64,000 nt of DNA, taken from Halobacteriales archaeon YIM A00010 (GTDB lineage: Archaea; Halobacteriota; Halobacteria; Halobacteriales; Haloarculaceae). This document shows positions 42,736-50,882 of this stretch, in pieces. The stretch covers positions 1 to 64,000 of the forward strand of contig JAKCFJ010000007.1 in the NCBI GenBank assembly GCA_025041175.1, written 5' to 3'. How positions within the stretch are numbered: position 1 is the first letter of the stretch; each line of letters starts with the position of its first letter. The translations under genes and the position numbers were made by a program. The notes below the pieces were generated by a model. The model searched no databases, was not told where the DNA came from, and saw only the letters and a list, made by a program, of their open reading frames with translations.

Positions 42736-43061
42736 TGAGGCTGCTGTGCGATCATCACGTTGCCACGAAGTATATCACTGCCTTCGAGGCCACTGAGTGG
42801 ATCACGTGCGAGCGGGTGGCTGATGTCCTCTCTCCAGACGCTCCAGACCGAGAGATCGCCCGCTACGCCACAGCGAACGATTATATCGTCTTCACCAACG
42901 ACGACGATTTTCAGGCGGAGACGCTTGACCACGATCTCATCACCTACGATCAAATCGAAAATCCAACACCACAGACAGTGTGTGATGCGCTTGAGGCGAT
43001 CGCGGCCGCTTACGACGACGCCACACTCATTTGGGAGCATGTCCCAAACGGATGGGTATAG
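42735..43061 (+). CDS. DUF5615 PIN-like toxin nuclease
   Basis: A 108-residue protein. MRLLCDHHVATKYI, then the helix with EIARYATANDYIVFTNDDDF, is the DUF5615 PIN-like core; the acidic residues (Asp6, the DDDF group) would hold the metal. An RNase-type toxin by family. Coupled to the upstream DUF433 gene, so a stability module for the element. Confidence 0.85.
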   Translation: MRLLCDHHVATKYITAFEATEWITCERVADVLSPDAPDREIARYATANDYIVFTNDDDFQAETLDHDLITYDQIENPTPQTVCDALEAIAAAYDDATLIWEHVPNGWV

Positions 43062-43184
43062 TCAGAGATTGGATCTACTCGTGAGTGGCGGTGCCGTTGC
43101 CGGATTTAGTTCCTCCTTCCTGGACGTGGCAGGGGTCAATGTGGCTGTTCTTTGTTCGGATTTTGAATCGGAGAGAGAAGTGGC

Positions 43185-43619
43185 CTAATCGAGATATTTG
43201 TAGCCCCAGTCGTTTAACTGGGCCGCGACCTCTTCTGGATGCTCCATTGCCACTAGCATAGCTGCCTCCCGAACGTCGAACTTATAGACATCTCGGCCAA
43301 CGATCTCCTCCACGTCTCGCACGAATCCAGGTTCTGCGTCTGCCGTTTCCTGGCGGACGTATGTTGGGATCATCTCTGGCCGTCCGTCTTTCACGCGCTC
43401 TCGTCGGAGAATCCATGGAATATCATCTTGCTCGAGCCCATCGCCGGTTTCGTTTTCTTCACTCTCGTCCGTGCTTACGGACTCCTTTTGATTCGATGTT
43501 TCCTTGTCTCGGTGATCGTTCGCAGTATCCTCCGTGTCGGTGCTTTGTTCTTCTTGTTCGGTTGGGTCCGGATCGTCGGCAAACGGGTCATCACCCGTCC
43601 CAGTCTTCATTCCCGGCAT
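43185..43619 (-). CDS. ParA partner protein (ParB-type role suspected)
   Basis: A 144-residue protein coupled to ParA (TAATG overlap). The N-terminal 60 residues are an acidic disordered tail full of Asp, Glu and Thr. The C-terminal part (IPTYVRQETADAEPGFVRD, then VYKFDVREAAMLVAMEHPEE) may be a small helical DNA-binding domain. Position and size fit the centromere-binding partner of a plasmid ParA, though no ParB HTH or ribbon-helix-helix motif is plain. Confidence 0.55.
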   Translation of the reverse strand: MPGMKTGTGDDPFADDPDPTEQEEQSTDTEDTANDHRDKETSNQKESVSTDESEENETGDGLEQDDIPWILRRERVKDGRPEMIPTYVRQETADAEPGFVRDVEEIVGRDVYKFDVREAAMLVAMEHPEEVAAQLNDWGYKYLD

Positions 43620-44479
43620 TAGTTGAACTCCATTTCGAGATGTTCAGCGAGCACCTCGTACTTCTCAAGCGTTTCCTGTTCGTGTGGTCGGTCTCGTCGT
43701 TCGCCGGGGACTCCGTCAACGTATCCTTGCTCAACCACTTTAAATGCCGAGCCTTGAGCGTCCCACATCTCATTCATGAGACTTTCACGCTCTCCAATCA
43801 TGATCGGGACTGGCCATTCTTGCGCTTTCAACTGCTCTTGATACCGCTTGTTTGCTCGTGTTTGGCCGACATTTCCGGGAACGACCGCAACCACTCCCAC
43901 CCCGATGTCGAGATGATCTTCCAAGTTGAACACCAGATCCTCAAGCCCATCGAGGCTTAGTTTCCCCTTCCCGCTTAGCTCGACGGGGCTAACGAGTGTA
44001 CGCGTCGCGTAGATCGCATTGTAGAGTGCATCCGATGCCGTTGCCTGGGGGTCGATTAGGATTGCGTCGTAGTCATCCTGCACGTTATTCTCTCTGAGTA
44101 CACGATGTAATTGTGCGTATCGTTCATACTCCTTCCCAGGGTTGCTCATTTCCTCGATTTCCGCTGCCCGATTCAAGAAGGAGGTGAGATCTTCCAACAT
44201 ATTGTGGGCTGGAATGACGTCGATCCCCTCTTCTGCGGTGCGAATGAGGTCTTCGAACTCACCCTTTGGCCGATCGATCATGTGCAGGACTAGATTATCA
44301 GCTTCCCCGTCTGATCTCGAATCAGATACATCGAAGACGTAAGAAAGTGAGCCTTCTTGAGGATCTAGGTCGATGGCGAGGACATCATACCCTTGTCGCG
44401 ACAGAGCAACAGCCGTGTTCGAGACGGTTGTCGTTTTGAACGTTCCACCAGCTTCACTGTACACCGTGGTTGTAATCAT
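43619..44479 (-). CDS. parA: ParA/MinD-family partition ATPase
   Basis: A 286-residue deviant Walker ATPase. EAGGTFKTTTVSNTAVALS is the Walker A with the signature-lysine position replaced (AGGTFKT against KGGTGKT). LAIDLDPQEGSLSYVF is the switch I area and AILIDPQATASDALYNAI the Walker B. It would segregate the element with its coupled partner. A TATA box lies 25-35 bases before the leaderless start, and seven units at a 13-bp step follow beyond it. The missing signature lysine is worth noting. Confidence 0.85.
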   Translation of the reverse strand: MITTTVYSEAGGTFKTTTVSNTAVALSRQGYDVLAIDLDPQEGSLSYVFDVSDSRSDGEADNLVLHMIDRPKGEFEDLIRTAEEGIDVIPAHNMLEDLTSFLNRAAEIEEMSNPGKEYERYAQLHRVLRENNVQDDYDAILIDPQATASDALYNAIYATRTLVSPVELSGKGKLSLDGLEDLVFNLEDHLDIGVGVVAVVPGNVGQTRANKRYQEQLKAQEWPVPIMIGERESLMNEMWDAQGSAFKVVEQGYVDGVPGERRDRPHEQETLEKYEVLAEHLEMEFN

Positions 44480-44501
44480 TCCTATCGTCTATATTAATCG
44501 G

Positions 44502-44514
44502 ATAGTATAAATAT
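44502..44514 (-). promoter_or_regulatory. TATA box of the parA operon
   Basis: On the minus strand TATTTATACTATC lies 23-35 bases before the parA ATG at 44479. This is the right distance for a leaderless haloarchaeal transcript. Confidence 0.55.
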
Positions 44515-44540
44515 CTAATTGAAATGCTATCACTAATTCT

Positions 44541-44628
44541 TTAGCCTGTACAATTAGTCTACTTGGTTAGACCAACTGTTTAGTCTACATGGTTAGTCTA
44601 ATCGTTTAATCTATACAGTTTAACCGGA
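44541..44628. repeat. Seven 13-bp units upstream of parA (centromere-like)
   Basis: TTAG or a close form begins at 44541, 44554, 44567, 44580, 44593, 44606 (TTAA) and 44619 (TTTA), exactly 13 bases apart. The commonest unit is TTAGTCTAC plus four variable bases; the outer units decay. A short tandem repeat at fixed step, directly upstream of the parA promoter, is the classic form of a partition centromere that also serves as operator. Confidence 0.7.
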
Positions 44629-44894
44629 CGCAGTCACTCGATTATACGATGTTGATGGAACGAGGGCATTCTTTTCGATAAGTACAGCAGGGGTGAATGC
44701 CCCAGTCACGTTGCCGTCGAGGTTGGCAGTCCTATCGCATGCTCGAATACAAGTGTGAACGCGAAGGCATCCATTTCGTGGCTGTCGATCTAGCAGGTAC
44801 CATGCCTTGTTTTGCCGCCGAATGACGACAGTCTCTGCCGCTCTCGCTGCAATATTCCGCCAGATTAACCGGGAAATGGACGCCGTCTGGCGAT

Positions 44895-45647
44895 ATGGCA
44901 TCGCTCAGACGGCTCGCGTGGATGTGTCGAAATCTTGCGAAACAGCCCGTTGATGATTCGGACGTACCCGCCGCGCCGGATGGCGCGGACGGGTACGCCG
45001 CGTGGGTACAGATCGCGGTGATTCTCTTCCGTGTCGACCTGGAGAAGAGTCTCCGTGAGACTGAGGACTACCTCAACAAGATGCCCGGTATCCTCGCCGC
45101 GTTTGACCTCAACGAGGCACCGCACTACAGTTCGTTCTGCCGGTGGGAACAACAGTACCGAATGCGTGAACTGCGCCGCCTGCTCCGCCGAAGCGCGGAG
45201 CAGGCGGGCTGGAGTGGTGACGCCGCGATTGACGCAAGTGGTTTTCAACGTGATCAAACCAGCTTCCACTACCGCGACCGCGCGAACTACTCGTTGCAGT
45301 CGCTGAAGACGACGATCTTGATCGACGTGAACTCGCTAGCAATCAAGGACGTTCATTACACGACGCAGACGGCGTGGGACGGCCATATCGGGATGCAGGT
45401 CTTCCGCCGGAATGCGGAAGACCTGCGTGTGTTGTCTGCTGACGCGAACTACTCGTGGAGCGACCTCCGTGAGGAGTGTCGCTCCGAGTCAACGCGACCG
45501 TTGATCAAGCACAGGGAGCAGACACCGTTGCAGAAGGCGCACAACGCCCGGATGGACGAGGATGACTACAATCAGCGCTGGATGAGTGAAACAGGCTTCT
45601 CGCAGTTGAAGGAAGACGACGGCGAGAAGCTCCGCTCCCGGAGCTGA
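44895..45647 (+). pseudogene. IS5-family transposase, truncated at the C-terminus
   Basis: A 250-residue DDE transposase close to the haloarchaeal ISH1-type IS5 group. The triad is in AIDASGFQRD, VLSADANYSW and WMSETGFSQLK. The frame ends right after GEKLRSRS, where full-length relatives carry on for about 20 residues with a conserved end. The break coincides with the start of an IS110-like upstream region, so an insertion cut it. No terminal inverted repeats were confirmed. Confidence 0.75.
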
Positions 45648-45679
45648 CTCGATGGGAATCCTGCTATCCCCAGAGAGCG

Positions 45680-45813
45680 TGATGAAAAGTATGGGGCGCA
45701 AGAGACCGAGGCCGTGCGAGCGCAATACAGCGCGCGGAGCTGACTGGTCCAAGTGCGAAGGAAGCCGAGTACTGGGCATACCAGCCCGGCTGACGCACAG
45801 CGCGTCAGCCGGG
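45680..45813 (+). ncRNA. Remnant IS110 upstream structured region (bridge-RNA-like)
   Basis: This stretch aligns with the region upstream of the intact IS110 gene at 48362. Shared words include AAGGAAGCC and CCCGGCTG. The hairpin CCCGGCTGACGC/GCGTCAGCCGGG (45785-45813) has a 12-bp stem; the other copy has the same stem foot with different paired bases. IS110 elements carry their bridge RNA in exactly this place. Confidence 0.5.
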
Positions 45814-45869
45814 AAAGCCCGAAGAGGTGGCTCTCTCTTCATCACGCACTACCGCTCCAGAGGCAACCC

Positions 45870-46037
45870 ATGTATCTAGGAATCGACGTTCACAAACACG
45901 AATCGCAAGTGGCAGTGCTCGACGAAGATGGCAGGATTTACCGAGAGGTTCGCGTCGATAATGATCGAGATAACTTTTGCAAGTATCCGAGACTCGATTT
46001 CCCATTCGAATCTCCTGCCCACTGTCTAAACTCGTGA
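45870..46037 (+). pseudogene. IS110-family transposase N-terminal fragment
   Basis: The ATG at 45870 opens YLGIDVHKHESQVAVLDEDG, nearly the same as the start of the intact copy at 48362 (YLGIDVHKHESHVAVLDDDG). The homology ends after about 30 residues and the frame stops at 46037. Only the first catalytic Asp is kept. Confidence 0.75.
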
Positions 46038-46063
46038 AGTAATGTAGCGAGGGCTGAGCCAAC

Positions 46064-46390
46064 TTGCAAACCTTTTCTCACTCATTAAGTCGGATTCTGC
46101 TCGTCTGTGATAACTTCTCGTCGCATTTTGCGAATCTCATCGATCACGTGGTTGAATCGCTCGATATCACCCGTGTTGCGTTGCCAGCCTATTCACCGCA
46201 TCTTAACCCGATCGAGCCGATCTGGAACTGTGTCAAACGTGATCTTTCACCACGAGATGCTGAAGATACGGAGACGTTTCGTGAGCTCATCCGCTCTGCG
46301 TATGACGATTACGCAGAGCGGATGAGCTTCGCTACTCAGTGGATAGAACAGTTTCTTGGCGCTGATCGTTTGCGAAGGTTGTGTCCGTGA
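46064..46390 (+). pseudogene. IS630-family transposase C-terminal fragment
   Basis: From about 46085 the frame reads LLVCDNFSSHFA, then ALPAYSPHLNPIEPIWNCVK, the second Asp and the Glu segment of the IS630 DDE core, with a typical C-terminus ending GADRLRRLCP. The N-terminal two thirds are missing; the first residues after the ATG are not part of the family. Confidence 0.7.
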
Positions 46391-46864
46391 CTACTGAGCC
46401 GCCTCAGGCGCGGTTGTGCGAAGGTTTTCTTCGACGCTCTCGTATTCCCACGCATTCTCACGAACAAACCGCTCTAGTTTCTCCTGCTTGATATTGACCA
46501 TGCTTGCGATACCTGCTACCGATTTATTGGTTCCTGGTCGGACGAGTCCACGAAAATACTGCGTCGCATGAAGCCACGTCTTCTGCCAATTAGGCCAAGA
46601 TGAGCCGTCTGATCTGGTCGTAAAGGATGACTGATAATCTGTGAGAAATCGTAGAGATTCGATTTGGTTGTGGGCAAGATATTTCATTTCCCAGATATCT
46701 AAGCCCGGAAAATCAGTCTGGCGATTAAACCCCAGAAGTAGTGCTAGCCGACCTCTGGTTAGATGATTGCGAGTGACCAGTCGACACATACTAATACATT
46801 TGATTTTAAATAACCGAATCTGGAATAGGTAGCCGAAAATAGTAATACAACTACAGGCGAACAT
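46391..46864 (-). pseudogene. IS701-like transposase N-terminal fragment
   Basis: The C-terminal 90 residues read LRFLTDYQSSFTTRSDG, WPNWQKTWLHATQYFRGLVR and SVAGIASMVNIKQEKLERFV, which match the N-terminal part of IS701-type DDE transposases. The DDE core is absent and the first 60 residues look unrelated. It abuts the IS630 fragment tail to tail. Confidence 0.55.
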
Positions 46865-46870
46865 CTATCT

Positions 46871-47983
46871 ATGGAGATTGAAGCAGCGGTTGTTAGAGAT
46901 CAAGGAGGACCGTTCGAAATCGAGAACCTTACCCTCGAAGATCCACGTCAAGGGGAAGTACTTGTCCGCATCGTTGGCACCGGCATTTGTCACACAGATC
47001 TCACTGTTCGGGATGGCAACTATCCACCGGATCCACCGGTCGTCCTCGGTCACGAGGGGGCTGGCATCGTTGAGTCTGTTGGAGATCGCGTTAGGGCAGT
47101 CGAACCAGGTGATCGAGTTGCATTGACATTCAACTACGATGGGACGTGTTCAAACTGCCGTCAAGGCGATGTTGCGTATTGCGAGTCGTTCTTCGAACAG
47201 AACTTCGGCGGTGTCCGACTTGAAGATGAATCCTCGCCAATAAGCGACAACGGTGAATCCATCAACGCCAACTTCTTCGGCCAGTCGTCATTTGCTACAT
47301 ACGCTATCGCCCACGAAGAGAACGTTATTCCGGTTACAGATGATATTCCACTGGAACTGGCCGGACCACTCGGCTGTGGTATCCAGACCGGTGCAGGGGC
47401 AGTGATGAACTCCCTCAATGTTACCCCAGGATCATCGCTCGTCGTCTTCGGCGCTGGGACAGTCGGTCTCAGTGCTATCATGGCTGGGCAGGTCGTCGGG
47501 GCGGCAGACATCGTTGCCGTGGATCTTGTGGACAGTCGCCTCGATCTTGCATCGGATCTCGGTGCGACAACGACGGTGAACCCTCAATCGGTTGATGACG
47601 TTGTTGAGGCGGTCCGAGAAGCAACTGATAACGGAGCAGATTACGCTATCGAGTCAACGGGCGTCACCGATGTCCTACAGCAGGCGTTCGACTCACTGGC
47701 CAAACTCGGCACTGTCGGTGTGCCCGGTGCACCACCGCTTGGAACGGAGGTAAGCCTCGACGTGAACGACTTCGTCACCACTGGCCGTTCGGTGCGTGGC
47801 GTCACGGAAGGTGATTCGTATCCCCAAGAATTCGTTCCGACACTCGTTGATCTCTACCAGCAGGGTCGATTCCCGTTCGACGAACTCGTCGAGTACTACG
47901 AGTTCGCGGATATTAACAAAGCCATTGAAGATGCAGAGAACGGTGAGACTATCAAACCTGTTTTGAGAATGAGCGACGCCTAA
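46871..47983 (+). CDS. Zinc-dependent alcohol dehydrogenase (aryl-alcohol type)
   Basis: A 370-residue medium-chain dehydrogenase. Catalytic zinc ligands lie in GTGICHTDLTVRDG (Cys, His40s) and VLGHEGAGIVESVGD (His, Glu); CSNCRQGDVAYC keeps the positions of the structural zinc loop, but with fewer Cys than the usual four. The Rossmann fold is VVFGAGTVGLSAIMAG with AVDLVDSRLDLA, the Asp favouring NAD. The closest plan is class III-like and benzyl/aryl-alcohol dehydrogenases. It stands between insertion-sequence remnants, so it is cargo or a chromosomal gene caught among them. Confidence 0.85.
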   Translation: MEIEAAVVRDQGGPFEIENLTLEDPRQGEVLVRIVGTGICHTDLTVRDGNYPPDPPVVLGHEGAGIVESVGDRVRAVEPGDRVALTFNYDGTCSNCRQGDVAYCESFFEQNFGGVRLEDESSPISDNGESINANFFGQSSFATYAIAHEENVIPVTDDIPLELAGPLGCGIQTGAGAVMNSLNVTPGSSLVVFGAGTVGLSAIMAGQVVGAADIVAVDLVDSRLDLASDLGATTTVNPQSVDDVVEAVREATDNGADYAIESTGVTDVLQQAFDSLAKLGTVGVPGAPPLGTEVSLDVNDFVTTGRSVRGVTEGDSYPQEFVPTLVDLYQQGRFPFDELVEYYEFADINKAIEDAENGETIKPVLRMSDA

Positions 47984-48013
47984 GGAGCTGAGGTCGGCTA
48001 GATTGATTCGTTA

Positions 48014-48081
48014 TGAGCGTGACTCCATGAGAATCCCGCTGAAGTCACTGGAGCGTGAAGTACGTCAGGGAGTCACGCTCA
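48014..48081. repeat. 13-bp perfect inverted repeat after the dehydrogenase gene
   Basis: TGAGCGTGACTCC (48014-48026) and GGAGTCACGCTCA (48069-48081) are perfect arms 42 bases apart. GGAGCGTGAAGTACG in the spacer repeats part of the arm. This could be a tiny miniature element or the dehydrogenase terminator. Confidence 0.65.
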
Positions 48082-48189
48082 TTACCTGGCAATTCCTATC
48101 TTGCATAATTATTTATGATCTGGGGTACAAACCAGATCGCTCTTGATGCGATGAAAGCCTGCTAAGTCCCCAGCGCATGGAGTAAGACT

Positions 48190-48361
48190 GGGGTGGCAAA
48201 GACCGAGTGCTTCACAGCGTACACAAGCGCGTGCTCTTGATTGGTCGACGTGCCAAGGAAGCCACATCATGGGCTATCGCCCGGCTGCCTCTCGGGCAGC
48301 CGGGCGTCGAACCCGAATAGGTGTCGCTCTACTCCATGCATCACCACTCCAGAGGCAACTC
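48190..48361 (+). ncRNA. IS110 upstream region, candidate bridge RNA
   Basis: The 170 bases before the IS110 start carry a hairpin CCCGGCTGCC/GGCAGCCGGG (48280-48304) and share AAGACCGAG, AAGGAAGCC and TCCAGAGGCAAC with the remnant at 45680. The stems of the two copies differ by paired changes (CC/GG against ACGC/GCGT), which supports a conserved RNA fold. IS110 elements use a bridge RNA from this region to choose target and donor. Exact ends are unknown. Confidence 0.55.
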
Positions 48362-49369
48362 ATGCAGTATCTAGGAATCGACGTCCACAAGCATGAATCG
48401 CATGTTGCTGTGCTGGACGATGATGGGGAGGTTGTCGAAGAGGGTCGCGTCGAGAACGCGACCCTCGACGAAGTCGCTGAACAGTACGCAGGATCACAAG
48501 CGGTGATCGAAGCGACAAGCAATTACTATACGATCTACGACACACTCGACGAGGACCTCGACGTGGTTGTCGCAGATCCCTCACAAACCAAAGCAATCGG
48601 TCATGCTGAGGTGAAAAACGACCGGCTCGATGCGAAGCTGCTGGCGCAGCTTCGCCGAGCCGGCATGATCGCCGAGAGCTATGTTCCTTCCGAAGAGTTG
48701 CGCGAGCGCCGCGCACTCGTGCGCGGCCGGAAACGGTTGGTCGAAAAGCGGACGGACTTCAAGAACGAAGTCCATGCAGTTCTCGACAAGGAAGGGATTT
48801 CCTACGACTGGGATCCGTTCAGTGTGAACGGGCGCGAGATCCTCGCCAGTGAGGATCTCGCAGTTGGACTCGTTTCTCAGCCGTTGCTGGACTCGTTTCT
48901 GTCGGTGATTGACGAACTGACCGCACAGATCAAGGCTCTCGAAGGATTGATTGAGGAGACCGCTGCGTCTCTTCCGGAGACGCAGCTTCTCATGACGATT
49001 CCAGGCGTGAGCTTCTACTCGTCGCTGCTGATCACAGCGGAGATCGGCGAGATCGACCGGTTTGACGAGGCAAAGGAAGTCGTGAGTTATGCTGGCTTGG
49101 ATCCTGTCGTCCGCGAGTCAGGCGACTCGCGGACTGAAGGAAGCATCTCGAAACGCGGCAGTGGAGACTTACGCTGGATTCTCGTTCAGTGTGTCCAAAC
49201 GGCAGTTCATCGGTGTAACGATCCGTATCTCAGTCACTTCTATGCACGGTTGAAACGGCGGAAAACCCATCAGATAGCGATCGTTGCTACAGCTCGCAAA
49301 CTGTTGGTGTCAATTTTCCATATGTTGCAACGTAAGGAGGTGTATGATCCGCCAGGGGTGAGTACCTGA
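48362..49369 (+). CDS. IS110-family transposase
   Basis: A 335-residue transposase from ATG 48362. The N-terminal RuvC-like domain has GIDVHKHESHVAVLDDDG (first Asp), AVIEATSNYYTIYDTL (Glu) and KNDRLDAKLLAQLRRAG (further Asp). The C-terminal domain has MTIPGVSFYSSLLITAEIG and ISKRGSGDLRWILVQC with the catalytic Ser. Length and motifs are full, so the gene is probably active. It uses the RNA encoded just upstream. The longer open frame from 48269 is not coding. Confidence 0.9.
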   Translation: MQYLGIDVHKHESHVAVLDDDGEVVEEGRVENATLDEVAEQYAGSQAVIEATSNYYTIYDTLDEDLDVVVADPSQTKAIGHAEVKNDRLDAKLLAQLRRAGMIAESYVPSEELRERRALVRGRKRLVEKRTDFKNEVHAVLDKEGISYDWDPFSVNGREILASEDLAVGLVSQPLLDSFLSVIDELTAQIKALEGLIEETAASLPETQLLMTIPGVSFYSSLLITAEIGEIDRFDEAKEVVSYAGLDPVVRESGDSRTEGSISKRGSGDLRWILVQCVQTAVHRCNDPYLSHFYARLKRRKTHQIAIVATARKLLVSIFHMLQRKEVYDPPGVST

Positions 49370-49859
49370 GCGCCGCCTTCCGGGCGGCGCTCAGTGATCC
49401 GTGCAGCCAGCGTGAGCGACAGCTCTCGTACTCACGTGTCCCCCGCCTGCCGGATGCTCGGTTAGCTATCGCTGTTCTGTTTTGTGGTTCTTATACAGGA
49501 ACTAAGTAAGGCATCAATCCAGCCGAAACATCTACTATCGCAGACGTGGTTTGTGGAGGTAGCAGGCTTTCATAGGTGTGTAGCACATTGTTGATGGAGA
49601 TCCCTCTTGCGATGTTCCTGTAGTCCCGATGGTATGGGAATCTGTCCGTGAACGCTTCTGCGTGCTGATTGCCGTTCGTTCTCTGAGTGAAGAAGCTGTA
49701 TCAACAATCTCCTACGGAAGAGTGATCGTCCATAGTCGTTGGGGGTCGAGACAACGAAAACAGAGGGATTCCCTGGACATCCAGTACCTGCCTGATTTTC
49801 GTAGAGATATATATTCCCCGCAGCCAACATTAATATGTCCTCTCAGAAATAATTGGGCT
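49370..49859. other. IS110 3' end and unassigned stretch
   Basis: It starts with the 3' hairpin of the IS110 element. From 49500 onward no convincing gene is seen; frames on both strands look like decayed sequence. Just before the next gene lies GATATATATTCC at about 49807, a likely TATA box for the gene at 49860. Confidence 0.4.
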
Positions 49860-50753
49860 GTGATACGATCAGACGCGGTCCTGATTCTGACGATAGCGCT
49901 CCTCGCCGTTGCGATGCCGGCGGGCGCACTTGGCACTGCTGCTCCCGCAGAGCCGACGAGCGAGTTGTCCGCGACAGTCGTTTCCGTCACGGACGGCGAT
50001 ACAGTCAATGTCCAATATGAGAATGGAACGAATGACACAATACGGATGCTGGGCGTCGACACCCCCGAAGTGCACATTGAGAACGACCCGACGAAGTTCG
50101 AGGGCGTCCCCGACACGGAGGCCGGGAAACAGTGTCTGGACGCAGCCGGCGAGAACGCGAGCGCATATATGAAAAACGAGCTCCAGGCTGGCGAACAGAT
50201 CACGCTCGAGTTGGACGAGGAAAGCGATGGGCGGGGAGACTACGGGCGCTTACTAGCGTACATTCACGACGATGGCCAGAATCTCAACTACGAGCTCATC
50301 GACATAGGTCACGCGCGCGTGTACGACAGCCAGTTCTCCCAGTCTGAGCGTTTCTATGCTGCTGAATCAGATGCCCAGGCAGCCGAACGCGGGCTCTGGC
50401 ACTGCCGGGATCCGAGTAGCGCGAATGGACTGTCGATCACCGAGATCCATGCGGACGCAGAGGGCGATGATCGGGACAATCTCAATGACGAGTATATCGT
50501 CTTCAAAAACACTGGCACAGCCCAAATCGATCTCTCTGGGTGGACGGTCTCAGATGCGGCGAGCCACACGTACACCTTTCCGAATGGCGCGTCGCTAGCG
50601 GCCGATGAGAGCGTCACGCTCCATACAGGCAGTGGCGAAGATACGCAGACCGAGCGCTACTGGGGTTCCTCGAGTGCGATTTGGAATAACGGCGGCGATA
50701 CGGTGACAGTCACCGACGACACCGGTACGCTCGTGACGAGTAAATCCTACTAA
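49860..50753 (+). CDS. Exported thermonuclease (SNase) with lamin-tail domain
   Basis: A 297-residue protein from GTG 49860, chosen because a signal peptide (LILTIALLAVAMPAGALG) begins right after it. The nuclease domain spans residues 38-185: SVTDGDTVNVQ, IRMLGVDTPEVH (catalytic Arg and Glu) and GRGDYGRLLAYIHDD (second Arg), a full SNase active site. From about 195 a lamin-tail (LTD) domain follows: LNDEYIVFKNTGTAQIDLSG, then SHTYTFPNGASL. It should digest nucleic acid outside the cell. The next gene carries an Excalibur domain, often linked to such nucleases. Confidence 0.8.
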   Translation: MIRSDAVLILTIALLAVAMPAGALGTAAPAEPTSELSATVVSVTDGDTVNVQYENGTNDTIRMLGVDTPEVHIENDPTKFEGVPDTEAGKQCLDAAGENASAYMKNELQAGEQITLELDEESDGRGDYGRLLAYIHDDGQNLNYELIDIGHARVYDSQFSQSERFYAAESDAQAAERGLWHCRDPSSANGLSITEIHADAEGDDRDNLNDEYIVFKNTGTAQIDLSGWTVSDAASHTYTFPNGASLAADESVTLHTGSGEDTQTERYWGSSSAIWNNGGDTVTVTDDTGTLVTSKSY

Positions 50754-50882
50754 GAGGAAACCAATCAAAAAGCATATTTCTTGATCAGAGCAAGTATGAA
50801 TTGACTTGAATACACGAAATAAATAATTCTTCTCCAGGCAGCCACAAAGCTTATTCAGGTATAACTATCGGTCATATTATAG

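Larger units (their letters stand above)
48120..49440 (+). mobile_element. Intact IS110-family element (ends approximate)
   Basis: The element consists of the structured upstream region, one transposase gene and a short 3' end with a GCGCCGCC-TTCC-GGGCGGCGC hairpin (about 49371-49390). IS110 elements lack terminal inverted repeats, so the ends cannot be fixed from one copy. The 5' limit is guessed from the similarity to the copy at 45.7 kb. Confidence 0.6.
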
